DNA from: Daucus carota subsp. sativus
Taxonomy: Eukaryota > Streptophyta > Magnoliopsida > Apiales > Apiaceae
NCBI RefSeq assembly: GCF_001625215.2
Contig: NC_030381.2
Coordinates: forward strand, 55,229,214 to 55,293,213
Direction: 5' to 3'
DNA length: 64,000 bases
The translations under genes were made by a program, and so were the position numbers. This document shows positions 44,885 through 55,200 of this stretch, piece by piece (the first letter of the stretch is position 1; every line of letters starts with the position of its first letter). The notes under the pieces were generated by a model, which was not told the DNA's origin, ran no database searches, and saw only the letters and a list, made by a program, of their open reading frames with translations.

Positions 44885-45254
44885 ATGATGAAAGGTACCA
44901 GCAACATAACTGATCTGCATGCATGTATTACTATTGAAATTTTATGCTTTCTTTTGGCAAAATTCATTATCAGATGCAGTTGTGTATGCAAAAATTGGGC
45001 CAATTTGATGCACCAACTGTATTTTCCTCAATTATACTTGTCCAGAGGAAAAGCTCCCCTGCAGGTAGTGCTTGGAAGATGCAGCAGTATAGTTTTTGCT
45101 GAATTTGATGAAGATTTGGATTCCGTGAGTGCTCCTCTTGACCCTTTCAGTACCTTAGTTCAATTTTGGACTTTGAGAAGTTCCTTGTCAAGATTTTTAG
45201 ACTTGTTAAATGGAAACTATCACAGGCTCGACTTGGCTGCAATAGGGATAACAG
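44885..45254 (+). pseudogene. F-box protein gene remnant, truncated by a MITE
   Basis: A frame open from 44885 gives an F-box N-terminus: ITDLHACITIEILCFLLAKF then IIRCSCVCKNWANLM, followed by PQLYLSRGKAPLQVVLG as in plant F-box/associated-domain proteins. The expected 250 or more further residues are absent. The frame runs straight into the Stowaway MITE at 45255 and ends inside it. No continuation of the gene is seen after the MITE. It is best called a truncated pseudogene; a short F-box-only transcript is possible. Confidence 0.7.
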
Positions 45255-45488
45255 TACTCCCTCCGTTCCTAAATAATAGTCGACTTTTTGCACGTATTTT
45301 GAGATGCAATAAAAACATATTTCTACACATTATTTTTTAAATTTTCTTTTTTTGAATAAAAATATAGATGTCAAACTTTTATTCAGAAAAAGAAAATTTA
45401 AAAAATAATATGTAGAATTATATTTTTTGGACACCTCAAAATACGTGCACAAAGTCAAAGCGACTATTGTTTAGGAACGGAAGGAGTA
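45255..45488. mobile_element. Stowaway MITE cutting the F-box remnant
   Basis: A 234-bp element flanked by TA, with long inverted ends: TACTCCCTCCGTTCCTAAAT on the left and TACTCCTTCCGTTCCTAAAC from the right. Pairing extends inward (AATAGTCGACTTT / AATAGTCGCTTTG). The structure is nearly a full foldback. It is non-coding. Confidence 0.92.
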
Positions 45489-46075
45489 ACATGGTGTTAA
45501 ATTCTCTTTTCCAAGGCATTGGCACCACCATTTATTAGCCTAGCTGGTCTGAAGTTTATGATACTCAAAAGTTTCCAATTCTAACTGTTACCTTATTTTA
45601 AAACTGTTTATAATTTGTTGAATCAAGATGTGAGATTGAGTTTGACTGTTTAAAATTTGTGAGAGGATAATGGATTCATGATTAATTGATTATTTAGTAG
45701 TTCAGTTTGTGAACAAATTATATGTTGCCCTTTTCTTCACACCAGGGACATTTCTATGACACCAAATCAACAAATTCGTTAATAACTTGTACTATTTAAA
45801 CAGCTCTAACGAAAGTATACCATCCACTTTTATATTTTATAAATAAAACCATGTTTATTTACAATGAAATTTCAAATATGAGATATGAGAGAAAATTAAG
45901 GTGGAATTTAGTAAGAGCCCCATGTCAATTTTAAATGAGCGGCAGAGCACTTCAAAGAGATAAGCAGATAGTGACAGAATGTTGATAGACCGCCCTAAGA
46001 TGTCTAGTTTGGTACATAATCTGATTATAGAAACTACACGTATTAGAATAAATACATATGCACAAAACATTCAAT
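45489..46075. repeat. Segmental duplication, copy 1 (partner 47541-48082)
   Basis: Starts ACATGGTGTTAAATTCTC just after the Stowaway MITE and aligns in order with 47541-48082 over nearly its whole length. Shared blocks include GGCATTGGCACCACCA, GAACAAATTATATGTTGC, TTCTTCACACCA and GAGAAAATTAAGGTG. There is no coding content. Confidence 0.8.
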
Positions 46076-46446
46076 TACGATATGTTATCCACATCCAATG
46101 AAAAATAGAGAAAAAAAAATGATTAAGTTTAACGGTAAATAGTAAATATATTTTAAATCGTCCATCGTAATTAATCCGCTATACTTGTTCTATCCATAAT
46201 TTTATAATTTTTATTTAATTATTATTATTAACAAAGTATGTGATAATCCTTTTATATAAAAAACAAACTCTATGCTTTCTTAACATGCATGAGTCATAAC
46301 TCATAAACATCATTTTCAAAGTAGGTAAGTTGTCATAAACGAATGATGTTAGAATTTTCTTGATTCACACCATAGGCATGGTTTTTTTTACCATATCAGA
46401 AGTTGTCCGGTGATCGATTTGCGGCATTTAAATGGAACTAATTCTC

Positions 46447-46544
46447 AACTATAAAAAAACAGTCATATATAGCGTAGGCATCCGTATATTTCAAAAACTA
46501 TAAAAAAACAATCATATATAGCGTAGGCATCCGTATATTTCAAA
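46447..46544. repeat. 49-bp tandem duplication
   Basis: Two adjacent units beginning AACTATAAAAAAACA and containing TATAGCGTAGGCATCCGTAT are identical except for one base (CAGTC against CAATC). Such near-identity suggests a recent slippage or repair event. Confidence 0.9.
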
Positions 46545-46821
46545 AACAATGATCCATATATAGTAAGATATAAGAGGAAACTATAGGAGAATTATATAGT
46601 ACAATATTGTATAATCTAAATACACATTTGTTAACCCGGGTTAAGAAATTCTTAAGTGTTTTTTCTTGAATTGATTTTGTCAAATATAATTAAAAATGAA
46701 ATATATTATTTACATATTTGAAAGTTATAAATATTAACTAGGTGTTTATTAAATATGTAAGTTACAGACTTAGTCATATAATTAATGACATTTAAATGTA
46801 ATTAATGGACAGTTATTTTCG

Positions 46822-47060
46822 CCGTCTCTTTTTACATGTCAATTTTGTTTTGAAGGAGTCAAATTGATCAATTTTTGATTAAAAATTACAAATTATTTAA
46901 CCATTATTTTTAAATTTTGAAATTGTGTGTTAAAATAGACTAAATATATTTTATAAAAATATAATTTTTATTATTTTTTCGAATTATATGATACATATAA
47001 ATTTCAATCAAAGTATAGTTAATTTAACTTGTCAAAAAGTCAAAATTGTTATATAAAAAA
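46822..47060. repeat. AT-rich MITE-like repeat, inverted copy of 8966-9190
   Basis: Reverse complement of the 9-kb repeat, beginning CGTCTCTTTTTACATGTCAA and containing CAAATTGATCAATTTTTGAT. It lies between the two copies of the segmental duplication. Confidence 0.55.
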
Positions 47061-47540
47061 GGTGGAAGTAATATATTTTTAGGGGTGGAGAAATTGTAAG
47101 AATTGCCTATATATAAAAAACTATTTTCTATAGAAAAAGATGCCAGCAAGAGAAAGAAGGAACACCTGTTTAATACATTCTCGGAACCCAGAAACATTTT
47201 CTTTACTCTTTCCAATTTTTTCTCTGAATTAGATTAAAATCTACATTGAAATTGCTTCATGAGAGGAAGATGTCTTCTTTGATCTGATTTTATATATAAC
47301 CAGGATATGTTTTTTTGTTTTTGTTGATCGAGTTGAGTAAAAAAATATTTCAAAATCGTTGGATTATAAATTAAATAGATGAGAACTTTTAATTTTAGCT
47401 AGAAAACATTTTCTTATTAAACTTCAATAAGGTTCACATAATATTGTAAAATAATATTTATATTATTGATTTTAGATATAAAGATAATTGAGTAGTATCC
47501 GAGTTAAATAATTACAATTTGTTATGATTGAAGGGAAAAC

Positions 47541-48082
47541 AGTAACATGGTGTTAAATTCTCTTTTCCATGGCATTGGCACCACCAATTATTAGCAGAGC
47601 TGGTCTGCATAAAAACAGTACGGTATATATTAACATGCACGCGGTTAAAGTTTTAAAACTGCTTATAATTTGTTGAATTGAGATACTATATATTATACAT
47701 GAGTTTGACTGTTTGAAAATAAAACTGAGAGGATAAAGGACTCATGATTAATTGATAATTAAGTAGTTGAGTCTGTGAACAAATTATATGTTGCAGTTTC
47801 TTCACACCATGGACATTTCTATAACGCCAAATCACAAATTCATTAATAACTTATGCTATTTAAATTTATATTAGCTCATTTGCAACTAAAAGAGTTGTTT
47901 ATCTGGCATTTCAGTAGAGTTATTTAAGTGAAAGAGTTGTTTATAGGTTTTGTAAATAAATTCATGTTTATTTATAACAGAACTTAAATATGTGATATGG
48001 GAGAAAATTAAGGTGAAATTTAGCGGGAGTCCCGTATCAATTCTAAATGAGCTGCAACGCACTTCAAAAAGATACAATAGTG
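47541..48082. repeat. Segmental duplication, copy 2 (partner 45489-46075)
   Basis: Begins ACATGGTGTTAAATTCTC and follows copy 1 in order to CGCACTTCAAAAAGATA. Small insertions and deletions and scattered substitutions show it is not recent. It has no MITE at its left border, unlike copy 1. Confidence 0.8.
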
Positions 48083-48454
48083 TTGAAATTTAAGTATTTG
48101 TTTTATTTAATTTTTGTTAACGGTATGACTTAGTCTACTATCACAATAGGGAAAGACTTGTAGAGTAGTGGAGAATTTTTAGAGAAATATTTGCTTTGTG
48201 GAGAATTCATATGAGCTGGTTTATTTGTTCCTGGTTTGTGGGAGTCTGCGTATATTAGTTTTTATTTAATAATTTGTAGCATGAAGTTTGAAATAACGTA
48301 AGCTCGTTTTTCTTCCGCTTTTAACAAGTACACTGCTATATACATATATACACAGAACTTACTTCGCTCCGTCACCGACCGGCGGTGGTGTATGTTCGAG
48401 TGATGGCGGGGAGATACCTGATCTTTCCTTCAATATGTTTACAGTAGTTTATCT
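48083..48454. other. Spacer before the SUVR-exon duplicate
   Basis: AT-rich with no gene or clear repeat. A GC-richer patch near 48360-48420 (TCCGTCACCGACCGGCGGTG) has no assignable function. Confidence 0.4.
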
Positions 48455-48508
48455 ATCATGTCGCTGTTGCTTCAGATGCAGATCCTGTATGAAGCCCATG
48501 ATAAGTGT
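48455..48508 (-). repeat. 54-bp perfect duplicate of the SUVR 3' end
   Basis: Identical over 54 bp and in the same orientation to 50965-51018. On the minus strand it carries the intron acceptor CATACAG and the codons for SASEATAT plus stop that form the predicted last exon of the SUVR gene. Flanks are unrelated apart from about 20 loosely similar bases on the low-coordinate side. Confidence 0.9.
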
Positions 48509-48535
48509 AATCTAACAGTTCCATCTTCTTCTTTA

Positions 48536-49010
48536 GGTCTCCTGCTGTTTCTACCCTTGTACTTCGAGAAAATAACTTCAGTTCATCCATTTTTAATTGG
48601 CTTCTCCAATTCAATGGCAGTCTGGTAGAACTTGACCTGGGTATTAACGCGTTAGAAGGTAGAATTCCAGAGTCATTTGGTCATATGACTGCTCTGACTC
48701 ATCTGAGTCTTGGCCACAACCAATGGTCCAATTCCAGAGTCATTTGGTCATCTGAATGATCTGAGCTATATGGATCTATCTGCATATCAACTTTCTGGCG
48801 TGCTTCCGAATTCCATTCATAAATTATCCAATCTGAAAGTGAATATACGAGGTCACATCCCGCCTTCATCCCCTGAGTATGAAGCTGATGAAGACGATAG
48901 TGAATATACAAGGTGGCTCTATGTAAGTTTCAGCACTAGTTTTTGGTGGATCATTGGAACTTTAATGCTCAACCGTCGTTGGAGACAAGCATATTTCCTG
49001 TTTCTCTACG
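48536..49010 (+). pseudogene. EIX-type LRR receptor-like protein remnant
   Basis: Fragments of an LRR receptor-like protein in two frames. First STLVLRENNFSSSIFNWLLQ, then LVELDLGINALEGRIPESFG (about 48550-48720). After a frameshift come GPIPESFGHLNDLSYMDLSA and QLSGVLPNSIHKLSNLK. Then there is an abrupt jump to the C-terminus: RGHIPPSSPE, an acidic stretch, a membrane segment (STSFWWIIGTLMLNRRWRQA) and a YFLFLYD tail. The WRxAYF tail is that of EIX2-like RLPs, a different clade from RLP-A and RLP-B. Most LRRs are missing, so it is a clear pseudogene. Confidence 0.8.
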
Positions 49011-49013
49011 ATC

Positions 49014-49279
49014 TACTCCCTCCATCCCAAATTAGATGAGCCTTTTGGCAAAAAAATTTATCCCAAAATAGTTGAGCTTCTCCCTTTTCAATGCATATTT
49101 ATCAACCATCTTCCATCCTTACCCTCTCTTATTTATCATTCCAATGAACCACTAGCTAATATACAATAAGAAGTCAACACAATAAATATGGGCAAAGATG
49201 GAAAAAAAACAACCATTTAATATTACTTAATATGTGTGAAATGAGCAAAAGGGTCATATAAATTAGGATGGAGGGAGTA
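49014..49279. mobile_element. Stowaway MITE
   Basis: A 266-bp element flanked by TA, with inverted ends TACTCCCTCCATCCCAAATT and, from the right, TACTCCCTCCATCCTAATTT. It lies directly after the EIX-type RLP remnant, at the point where its reading frame ends. Confidence 0.9.
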
Positions 49280-49618
49280 AAAGACAATGTTATCGTGTCT
49301 CTGCGCATTGCCAAATTGCGCAGGAATGTTTAAGGCTTGAAGTCTTGCATGATGATGCAAAATACCACTGATCTTTCTGATCAATGTTTATCAGTATCAT
49401 TGCTTTATGCATTTGTTTTTCCATCCACTCTTTTGAATCATCAATTTCAGTCTTGTCTGTTGTTGCATAGAATCTAATTCTTACTCATGAGTCATAACTA
49501 AGTTTTATTCAGAAAAAAAAAAAATTAAAAATATATTATGGAATATTTTAAAAGAGTCTTAAAAAACGTGCCAAAAAGTAACGTATACAGTTCATTGGCA
49601 CGGAGGAAGTAGTGTTTA
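49280..49618. other. Spacer with a half MITE
   Basis: No gene. Around 49500-49612 a stretch (TTTTATTCAG, TCTTAAAAAACGTGCC, CACGGAGGAAGTA) resembles the right half of a Stowaway element without its left end. Confidence 0.45.
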
Positions 49619-49627
49619 TAATCTTTT

Positions 49628-50139
49628 GAGTAAAGTGCATTTTGTGAACCTGCACTTTAAACGAAGCGAGACACCACTTGCAATATTACACTTCTAAAAC
49701 CACCACATGCAACCCGATACAATTTATGCACTCTTTTCTATAATTCTTAACGCCGTTAACAGACAAAGGAGTATTTTGTATAATTTCACCACTGTAACGG
49801 TTTTTTTGTTCTTCGTTTTGCCATTTAATGAAACTGCAACCCTCCCAAATCATTTTACAGCCTCACCTAACCCTAATTTTCCAGCTATCATATGAGACAA
49901 CTTCGGGAAAATTAGGGCTCCGTGAGATTGTATAATTATTTGAAGAGGTTGCAGCTTCGTTAAATTTAAAAAAAGTATAAAAGAGCCATTACAAAGATGA
50001 AATTACATAAGTACCCCTTTGTTTGTTAATGGCGTTTATATAAATCATATGAAGTGTGATATTGCATGTGGTGGTTTTAAAAGTGCGATACTGCAAGTGG
50101 TGTCTCACCAAAAGTGCAGGCACACAATGCATTTTACTC
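49628..50139. mobile_element. Mutator-type foldback MITE with 9-bp target duplication
   Basis: A 512-bp element flanked by the perfect 9-bp direct repeat TAATCTTTT (49619-49627 and 50140-50148). The inverted arms extend about 170 bp each: GAGTAAAGTGCATTTTGTG on the left pairs with GAGTAAAATGCATTGTGTG from the right, and further in GACACCACTTGCA and AAAACCACCACATGCAA recur on both arms. Nine-base duplication and long inverted repeats are hallmarks of Mutator-like elements. It encodes no protein. The transcript could fold into a long hairpin. Confidence 0.9.
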
Positions 50140-50148
50140 TAATCTTTT

Positions 50149-50965
50149 TTAACCTAAATAAGAAGGCACATAAGAAAAGCACTACATGACACTACATCAT
50201 GTAGTGTTTATAATCTTTTTGACCTAAGGAGACACATAACAAACAGCTAGAAACTTAAGGACGATCCTAATGGAGAAGACTTATGACCCTGATGGGAGAA
50301 GATACAACGTAAAACTAACGGATCCTAATGGTAGAAAATGTAACATTACGTTTTCGAAGCCCAAACAACACAATCCCATATGAAAATATCTCCTAACCTT
50401 AGCAAAATCCCCTCAAAGCTAGTTGTGTTCACCAGTTTTTAAAAATGTGATATTTCAGTCCTTAATTCTCCAAATTAGAGCCTTTCCTCCATTTCCAACA
50501 AAATGTACTTTTGTGCGAACAAATTAGTTTTGGAATTTTAATCAAATGCTAGTTCTGTCTTTTCAAAACATAACAATAAAACAATTCTCTGATGAAAAAA
50601 AAAAAAAAACCATTATTATCAGGTGAGGAATCTAACTATTATTTTAAAAAACAGAACAAGGTAAAGAGAAATCTAACTCTCCAATACGTTTACTACTTAT
50701 CCAGGCACACTAAAAAGAATCATAAAACATAATCGCTAAGAAAGAACGACAAATACAAGCTGTCCTCTGAACGACAAATTTTTCCGGGTAAACCTAAAGG
50801 CTAGAGCTAATCAACCAGCATGCGCTAACAAGGTCAGCTGGAACTAGGTTATACACCACACCGATATTTGTTGAACTAACGGCAACACTCATATAATAAG
50901 CAAATAAGCAGGATACGACAAATTGTCATCATTATCAGTAAACACCGAATCCAGCAGTTTGTCAA
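50149..50965. other. Spacer between the Mutator MITE and the SUVR 3' end
   Basis: No gene. The word GTGTTTATAATCTTTT recurs near 50207, and ACCTAAGGAGACACATAACA near 50222 resembles the right flank of the MITE, so part of the target region was duplicated. The part nearest 50966 is probably SUVR 3' UTR. Confidence 0.5.
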
Positions 50966-52245
50966 TCATGTCGCTGTTGCTTCAGATGCAGATCCTGTAT
51001 GAAGCCCATGATAAGTGTCAGCGAATTGGAGCTGATCATGGTACAGAAAAGCAAATTTGACCAAATCTCGATTACAATTTACATTGCATAAATTTGATTT
51101 GAATAAACAATATGATGCTGCTCCTGAATCTTGAACAAGATCCACAGTAATCATAAAAAGAGTACCTAAAGCTTATGGACCAAGAAGAATACTTTTCCTG
51201 ATTATTTTAACCGTCTATTTTCATCTATAAAACCCCAGCTAACTTATGTCAACGTATGCGATGTATATACAACTTGTTGTGTATTAATAAAAGTACTCAC
51301 TTGAGAAAGTGATGGTATAGCCAAGCAGTAAAAGCTTATCCTTTGCCGATCCCAGGTTTTGGGTTCAATTCCCTCTCACTCGAAGATTATCTCAGAATGT
51401 ATACTACTCTATGAGCCTATAAGCTTTACAAAAATCCTTTGCCGATCCCAGGTTTAGGGTTTAATTCTCCTACTCTATGAGCCTATAAGCTTTACAAAAC
51501 AAAAAAGTACTCACTTGTGCGGTTAATGTTGCGGCAAAAGTTGCTACCGCACAGGCACTCAAATGTGCTGATAGGACGATCATGATCATCAAAATCAATA
51601 CCATAATCCTGCAAGTAACATAATTGTAATGGCTGTTTGACAAAGAAAATGCATACAATAAACTAGATGTACAAGACCAATTTTGCTGGAAGTTAACTAC
51701 AAAAAAGTAACATTAATGAGATAACAAAGCAGTTAACAAGTGGCTGAACTACATGCATAAGCAAGAAGCAAACATATTAAAACAATTTTAGATTCAGTCA
51801 AAAACAAAATTTTAGAAAATGCATCAATATTAAAGAATTTTGAATTAAGCTCCAAAAACAATAGAGGCAGATAAAGAACAAAAGTTGGTGTCAACTAAAG
51901 GTGTATATTCCGCAAATTACAAACAAAATCAGATCTATATAGGCTGTAATTTCTATATATTTTGGTCATTTTAGTTTGATCTGGATATAACATCCTATGA
52001 CATTCACTTTTCAGTATTAAACTCTGGTGAACTTGAGCTTATATACAGACAAAACAATCTTATCTGAACTGGTAAAATAGTGAGATAATTAATAAAACCA
52101 TGGTGTGCTTGTTAAGTAGTTAGGCCATCCATGTGCTAAACTGGTAAAAGTTGATCGGTGGAGGTCCACATTAATTTCCATTTTTGACACTAATCGGCTC
52201 GATGATTGAGAAAAAACTTGGATAAACAACCTAAATGGAAGAAGA

Positions 52246-52277
<32 letters not shown>

Positions 52278-55200
52278 TAAAGGGGTAAAAGTAACATGAT
52301 GGAATAATCACTAACGATAATCCCAGATATCTACAAATATTTGCCAACATACTTACCCATGTTAGCTCTTCCAAAGCTTTCACCTCTCTTGTTGTGAAGA
52401 AGGCTAGCTGTGATCAAAAGAAATAAACTACTAAATATGTACTGCACACCATTAGTACACATGTAAATAAACAATACAGCAACTAACAAGACTCCTCACA
52501 TGGTAATAGTGGCGATCTGGAGTCTCTACCTCCACAGGGATTTCAATCAAATTTGAGTCGACACACCTACAAAACCAGATATTAGCTAAAACATTTAAAA
52601 TATGGAAAGGCAACTAAACATGGATTATTATAGAACTTCAAGAAAGGCATCTAGTATGGAACTTAGGAAAATGTTGATGGAGAATAACAAGTACGAATGA
52701 AATAACTCAGATTTTGTGGCAAAATACAAGGAACAAAAATTAAGATTTAAAAAAAAACTAAGATTATAAATATATTAGTATTACCTAGACGAGGTAAAAT
52801 AATTTTTGTAGATGAGGTAGTACAAAAACCAAAATGCACATACAGGACACTTCACAGGAAATTGTATCAAGGTGATTCTTTGGCAGGTTGAGCTGCATGC
52901 ATGTGTTCTCTCAGGGACATGATGGTTTGGATGAAAAGAAGAGAATAAAGATATGATCCTTTTGATCAAATGCCATAATCAGACTTGTATTAACAGTTAT
53001 AAGAAATTCAGCGCAAAAAAGTAAATCAGATTAAATATATATAATAAAAATGATTAGCAACTTATAAATATGATGGCAAATATGCAGACAACGATGCCCA
53101 ACATTATTACTTACCTATGGTTGATGAACCTTGCAACATTACCATAATGGGTTGCATCCAAGCAGAGTGCTTCTTCATCCTTTAACACTATCTTTGTACT
53201 CCAATTAGCATCAAGAGGCACAGAATATTGATGAGATCCAGTGTTGCGGCCTTGCAAGACTCGATCACAAAGCTCAGAATTCGTTATCACTTCTCCTACA
53301 TACTCACAAACAAAAGCCCCTTTGGGCAGACTCTCTAGGGTGCGAAGCCCCCAACCTTTTCCTCCAACTGTCATAAACACCTAATACATATAACAAAGAA
53401 AGTTATTAACATTTTGTTTGTTTAGTAGATGGAGGAGAAAACCAAGATAGCATATTATCACATCAGAACCCAAGAATTGAGGAGATGCGAATACAATCAT
53501 TTATACTAACTTGTAACTTGCGATCTATTCCACGTTGTACAACGCGATTGCCACAGTTTTTACTGCAACCACATTTCCACCAGCATTCTTTAATAAACTT
53601 CCTCATTAGGTGACCCTTGCATGATTCTATTTTTTCCTCATTTTTCAATCTCTCCAAGGGACATTCCTTGCAAAGTAGTAGTATCTGATTCTGAGGTTCA
53701 CGTTTTATAGAAATGCACTCTTCTAAAAGCTTCTCCTTAACAAGGCCTTCCGATGTGTATGCATACTCGCCATTATTTTCATCTGCACATGCACAAGGAG
53801 TGGATGATGATAGACAGTCACCCGAACATTTCGAACAACAACTCTCTCTAATATGAGCGAGAGAGATGTTCACATGAGCTTTTTGAAAAATCACATTTTC
53901 AGGTATGTAGTTGAACGATAGTTGACATTCGCTATTGATTTCATTTTGCAAATAAACCACAACTTTTTCCTGTCCCTTAGACAAGTCATTAACATCATGC
54001 ACAGAATTCCCATTATTCAGCATAGCTTGAGGCTTCTGGACAGCCATTAGACTCTGACAGTTAGTTGAATTGTTGACTGTAAGTGCTCTGTCTGAGTTGA
54101 CTTCGTAATGATTCACCATTCTGTTATCATGAGGTGGTGAACCATTCATACCGCTGCATGGTGGAAGAGATATTGGTTCCTGAGGGGAAACTACCGCAGC
54201 ATCAGGCTGAATGTTGTCTGCTCCATTTAAAGGCGGTGGTACATACTGTACTTCAGGTTTCCCCAGAGTTGAACAATCGCTTACAGAAACACCCGTATCC
54301 CCACACGGTGCAGTAGTGACATCAAAGTCTGGATTAGATCTACATTGACTTTTAACCAGCTCTGAATTAATTCTCTTTTCACTTGCAAAATCAGGAATAT
54401 CATTGTTCTCATCATTATCAATTACTGAATGGAATGATAGCACTGTTTGACCAGTTGGATCAGGTACAGAAACATTTTCAACAGTAGAGCGTCCATCTGG
54501 TAATGGCTCTGCCAAATATGGGAAAAAACAGACATTTTAGTGAGGAAACACAGTAGCTCAATTCTAAATATAATCAAGACACAAAAACATTAACCAGTGA
54601 AAATGCACTTGGAATAATGGCATTATTTGCAATTCTTCCTGGTAGAAGAGGAAACAGAAGTCAACTCTGTTTCCAGATTCCATCAAACTGTTAATAAATA
54701 TTCAAAATTAACCAGGATTTTTACAGATTGATCATGAAAACAATACATGAGTTATAACTAGTCCAAACAACAAGAGCCTACTATTAAATAATTAAAAAAC
54801 AAATCAAACAAAAACTAATATCTGGGGTTAAGCCAGAAACATTCTATCAAGTACAGATCAACTTTTTTCTTACTAAAAATATATATATTTATCACATAAA
54901 ATATTCAAACGTACAAGTAAATGTGAGGATGAGATTAAAAGCACCAAACAGCTAACATCCAACACAAAGATAAATACAAGTTTCACATATCCATGCTAAT
55001 ATCACTTTAACATATACAAGCCAAAAGGCCCAAACGGTTGATATGCTACTCTGGCTTCATGGAGATCAGAGTCATAAGTTCAATCATAGATATCATAGAT
55101 CTTGTATGGCCTACACCAAAAATTTGGTGTTGACTAGACACTGGTATAAAAAAAAAATTATTGATCTGTAGACCTTATGTAAATAATGGTATAGCAATTA

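Larger units (their letters stand above)
46076..47540. other. Spacer between the two duplication copies
   Basis: No gene. It holds a 49-bp tandem duplication near 46447 and the MITE-like repeat 46822-47060. The rest is AT-rich. Confidence 0.55.

Noticed and set aside
50966..51154. Minus-strand frame of 62 codons at the SUVR 3' end as a separate small gene
   Set aside because: Only its last nine codons match an in-phase SUVR exon. The upstream part is intron DNA in this model.
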